Source: Sansalvadorimonas sp965221135 | GTDB taxonomy: Bacteria; Pseudomonadota; Gammaproteobacteria; Pseudomonadales; Endozoicomonadaceae | Direction: 5' to 3' | Assembly: GCA_965221135.1 (NCBI GenBank) | Contig: CBDCRZ010000113.1 | Location: forward strand, 1-64,000 | DNA length: 64,000 nucleotides | In this document: in pieces, positions 62,504 to 64,000 of the stretch | Layout: each line of letters begins with the position of its first letter | Position numbering within the stretch: position 1 is the stretch's first letter | Notes under the pieces: model-generated | The model's input: the letters and a program-made list of their open reading frames with translations, nothing else | Databases searched by the model: none | What the model was told of the DNA's origin: nothing | Translations under genes and position numbers: made by a program

Positions 62504-64000
62504 TACGCTTTTGCAGTATTACACCCGGGAACTGGACCATCTGCGGCTACGCGGGAAACAGTTTGCGGAATTCCACCCTGGTAGCGCTTCCCGTCTGGGA
62601 ATGGCTGGTGATCACAGTGCTGATCCCCATATGGAACGCCTGCTGGAGAGCATGGCTTTCCTGAATGCCCGCCTTGAAAAACGCCTGGACGACAGTTATC
62701 CGCAGTTATCGGAAGCCCTGTTAAAAAAACTCTTTCCCCACTATTTGCGCAGTCTGCCCAGTATGGCGATGGCCTGGGCGCAACCTGACCCGACCTTAAA
62801 ACAGGTTACCCGTGTACCAGCCGGCACGCGGTTCGAGGCGAGGCTGGGAAATCAGCCAGTGGTTTTTTCTACGGCCTGGGATCTGCAGTTAACACCCTTG
62901 CAGATGCAGTTTGCGGAACTGCAGCAGGCACCGTTTAATTTCTCTCCGCGCGTGTCCGCGTCTGCTTTGCTGCACTTTCGGCTGGCTGCGGGTGACCCGG
63001 ATTTACAGCTGGATGATTTGAACCTGGATAAGCTGACCCTGCACTGTGATGGTGACCCGTCTACCCGTCGTCATCTGCTTGATCTGGTGATGGGGCAGCT
63101 GTCAGGCATTGTGGTCAGTGGTGGTGCGCCCGGCGAAGGTATTTATCTCGACAAGGAATCCCTGCAGCCGGTCGGTGAGGGTGAACTGTTGCTGCCACGG
63201 CCTGCGGTGAGTTTTTCGGGTTACCAGCAGTTAATGGAAGTGCTGGCTTTTCCTGATCCTTTTCTAGGATTTACCCTGTCAGGTTTGCGCAAACCGATAA
63301 AAAAATTGCATTGCCAGGAGCTGAATCTGTATTTGTTGCTGCGGGAGGCTCCACCAGAATTAGCGCGCATGGTGTCCGCTGAACGATTTCGTACCGGCTG
63401 TGTGCCTCTTGTAAATCTGTTTCCGTGTCTGGCAGAACCGCTGGTTGTGGATTACGGACGGATGCGGGAGAAGGTTGTGCCGGAAGCGCAGGCCGGGGCC
63501 AACAGTGAGGTCTGGTGTATCGACAAGGTCACCGAGATTACCGGGCATGACCCCAGAACGGTTCCTCCTTTATATGGCTTGCAGTTCGGCGACAGTGACA
63601 CAGGACTTTACTGGCTGGAAGTGGGAGGGCGTGATGCCCGGGGGCGTTGGTATTCCTACATCACTCTGTCGGATAACGCTTTTAATCCTTCGGTGGATGA
63701 ACGGCGGGTGTTTGCGATTGATACCCTGTGTTGTAACGGCAACCTTCCACGAGGGTTGGGAGCCGGTGCGTCACTCTCCTGCCTGGATAATATTGGGCTG
63801 GCAGGAAAAGTAGAGCTGATGAGCAGCCCGACAGCCCTGCAACAACCGCCGTCGGGGTATGAAGCCTCCTGGTCGTTGCTCTCTCTTCTGCAACTCAATT
63901 ATGAAGATCTGTTTGCCGGTTCTTCTCCTGAGCAGACTTTACGCCATCTGATGCGTTTGCATATTCGCGGCCAGTGCAGTGATGGTGACGCCTGGATTGA
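62496..64000 (+). CDS. tssF: T6SS baseplate protein TssF (VasA/ImpG), partial
   Basis: Open from GTG 62496 to the window end (501 codons, no stop). LLQYYTRELDHLRLRGKQFAEFHP is the conserved TssF N-terminus, then DPHMERLLESMAFLNARLEKRL and FPHYLRSLPSMAMAWAQP. The full protein is usually ~580-620 residues, so about 80-120 are missing. It is the last visible gene of block 2. tssG and tssH (clpV) would be expected downstream. Confidence 0.93.
   Translation, partial: MTDTLLQYYTRELDHLRLRGKQFAEFHPGSASRLGMAGDHSADPHMERLLESMAFLNARLEKRLDDSYPQLSEALLKKLFPHYLRSLPSMAMAWAQPDPTLKQVTRVPAGTRFEARLGNQPVVFSTAWDLQLTPLQMQFAELQQAPFNFSPRVSASALLHFRLAAGDPDLQLDDLNLDKLTLHCDGDPSTRRHLLDLVMGQLSGIVVSGGAPGEGIYLDKESLQPVGEGELLLPRPAVSFSGYQQLMEVLAFPDPFLGFTLSGLRKPIKKLHCQELNLYLLLREAPPELARMVSAERFRTGCVPLVNLFPCLAEPLVVDYGRMREKVVPEAQAGANSEVWCIDKVTEITGHDPRTVPPLYGLQFGDSDTGLYWLEVGGRDARGRWYSYITLSDNAFNPSVDERRVFAIDTLCCNGNLPRGLGAGASLSCLDNIGLAGKVELMSSPTALQQPPSGYEASWSLLSLLQLNYEDLFAGSSPEQTLRHLMRLHIRGQCSDGDAWI

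Overview
The window looks like the chromosome of a host-associated marine gammaproteobacterium. An Endozoicomonas-like lineage is my best guess, inferred from the combination of an aryl-polyene (APE) pigment locus, a full type VI secretion system (T6SS), and exported proteins with eukaryote-like domains. No rRNA, tRNA or other taxonomic marker is present, so this is inference.

Layout. (1) 1-4741 is a near-perfect inverted repeat carrying the ammonia-lyase gene twice, facing outward from a 196-bp spacer. It may be a fold-back chimera. (2) 2277-12861 is the 3' part of an APE cluster read rightward: acyltransferase fragment, MIO ammonia-lyase, hotdog thioesterase, LolA-like protein, MMPL exporter, DUF3261 lipoprotein, ketosynthase, dehydratase, FabG-type reductase, second ketosynthase and phosphopantetheinyl transferase. 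Most of these genes overlap or nearly touch. The ACPs and acyl-ligase expected upstream are not in the window. An unrecognised exported protein follows (12878-14293). (3) 14318-17483 is a small island bounded by two direct copies of a ~249-bp element ending in a terminator. It holds a methyltransferase-like protein and a short-chain dehydrogenase, both with signal peptides. (4) 17552-23445 holds two paralogous multi-PAS hybrid histidine kinases read leftward. (5) 23599-31739 is T6SS block 1: FHA protein, TssJ, TssK, TssL (frameshifted at a T6 run), TssM and a Ser/Thr kinase. (6) 31756-37200 holds MazEF (mazF frameshifted at an A8 run), a small monooxygenase, and VgrG with a DUF6931 protein on the minus strand, next to a Sel1-repeat lipoprotein. 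(7) 37306-54057 is a tandem array of five ~3.1-3.6 kb units. Each encodes a ~980-1110-residue exported protein with 11-14 nearly identical 42-residue repeats and a C-terminal RAP-like domain. A truncated sixth unit start abuts a decayed IS66 transposase (54083-55515). (8) 55517-56333 holds a DUF1499 protein, a strong terminator and a 168-bp MITE-like element. (9) 56362-64000 is T6SS block 2: TssA, Hcp, TssB, TssC, a second TssC-like protein, TssE and TssF, the last running off the window.

The two T6SS blocks together supply the membrane complex (TssJLM), baseplate parts (TssKEF), sheath (TssBC), tube and tip (Hcp, VgrG), TssA, and FHA/kinase regulation. TssG and ClpV are not seen, but the window ends inside tssF.

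The most interesting object is the tandem array inside the T6SS locus. Its products have an export signal, an Arg/Lys-rich NLS-like patch, an OPR/TALE-like near-identical helical repeat array with very few variable positions, and a RAP-like C-terminus. RAP domains are best known from organellar RNA-binding proteins of eukaryotes. I infer a recombining family of host-directed nucleic-acid-binding effectors; this is untested.
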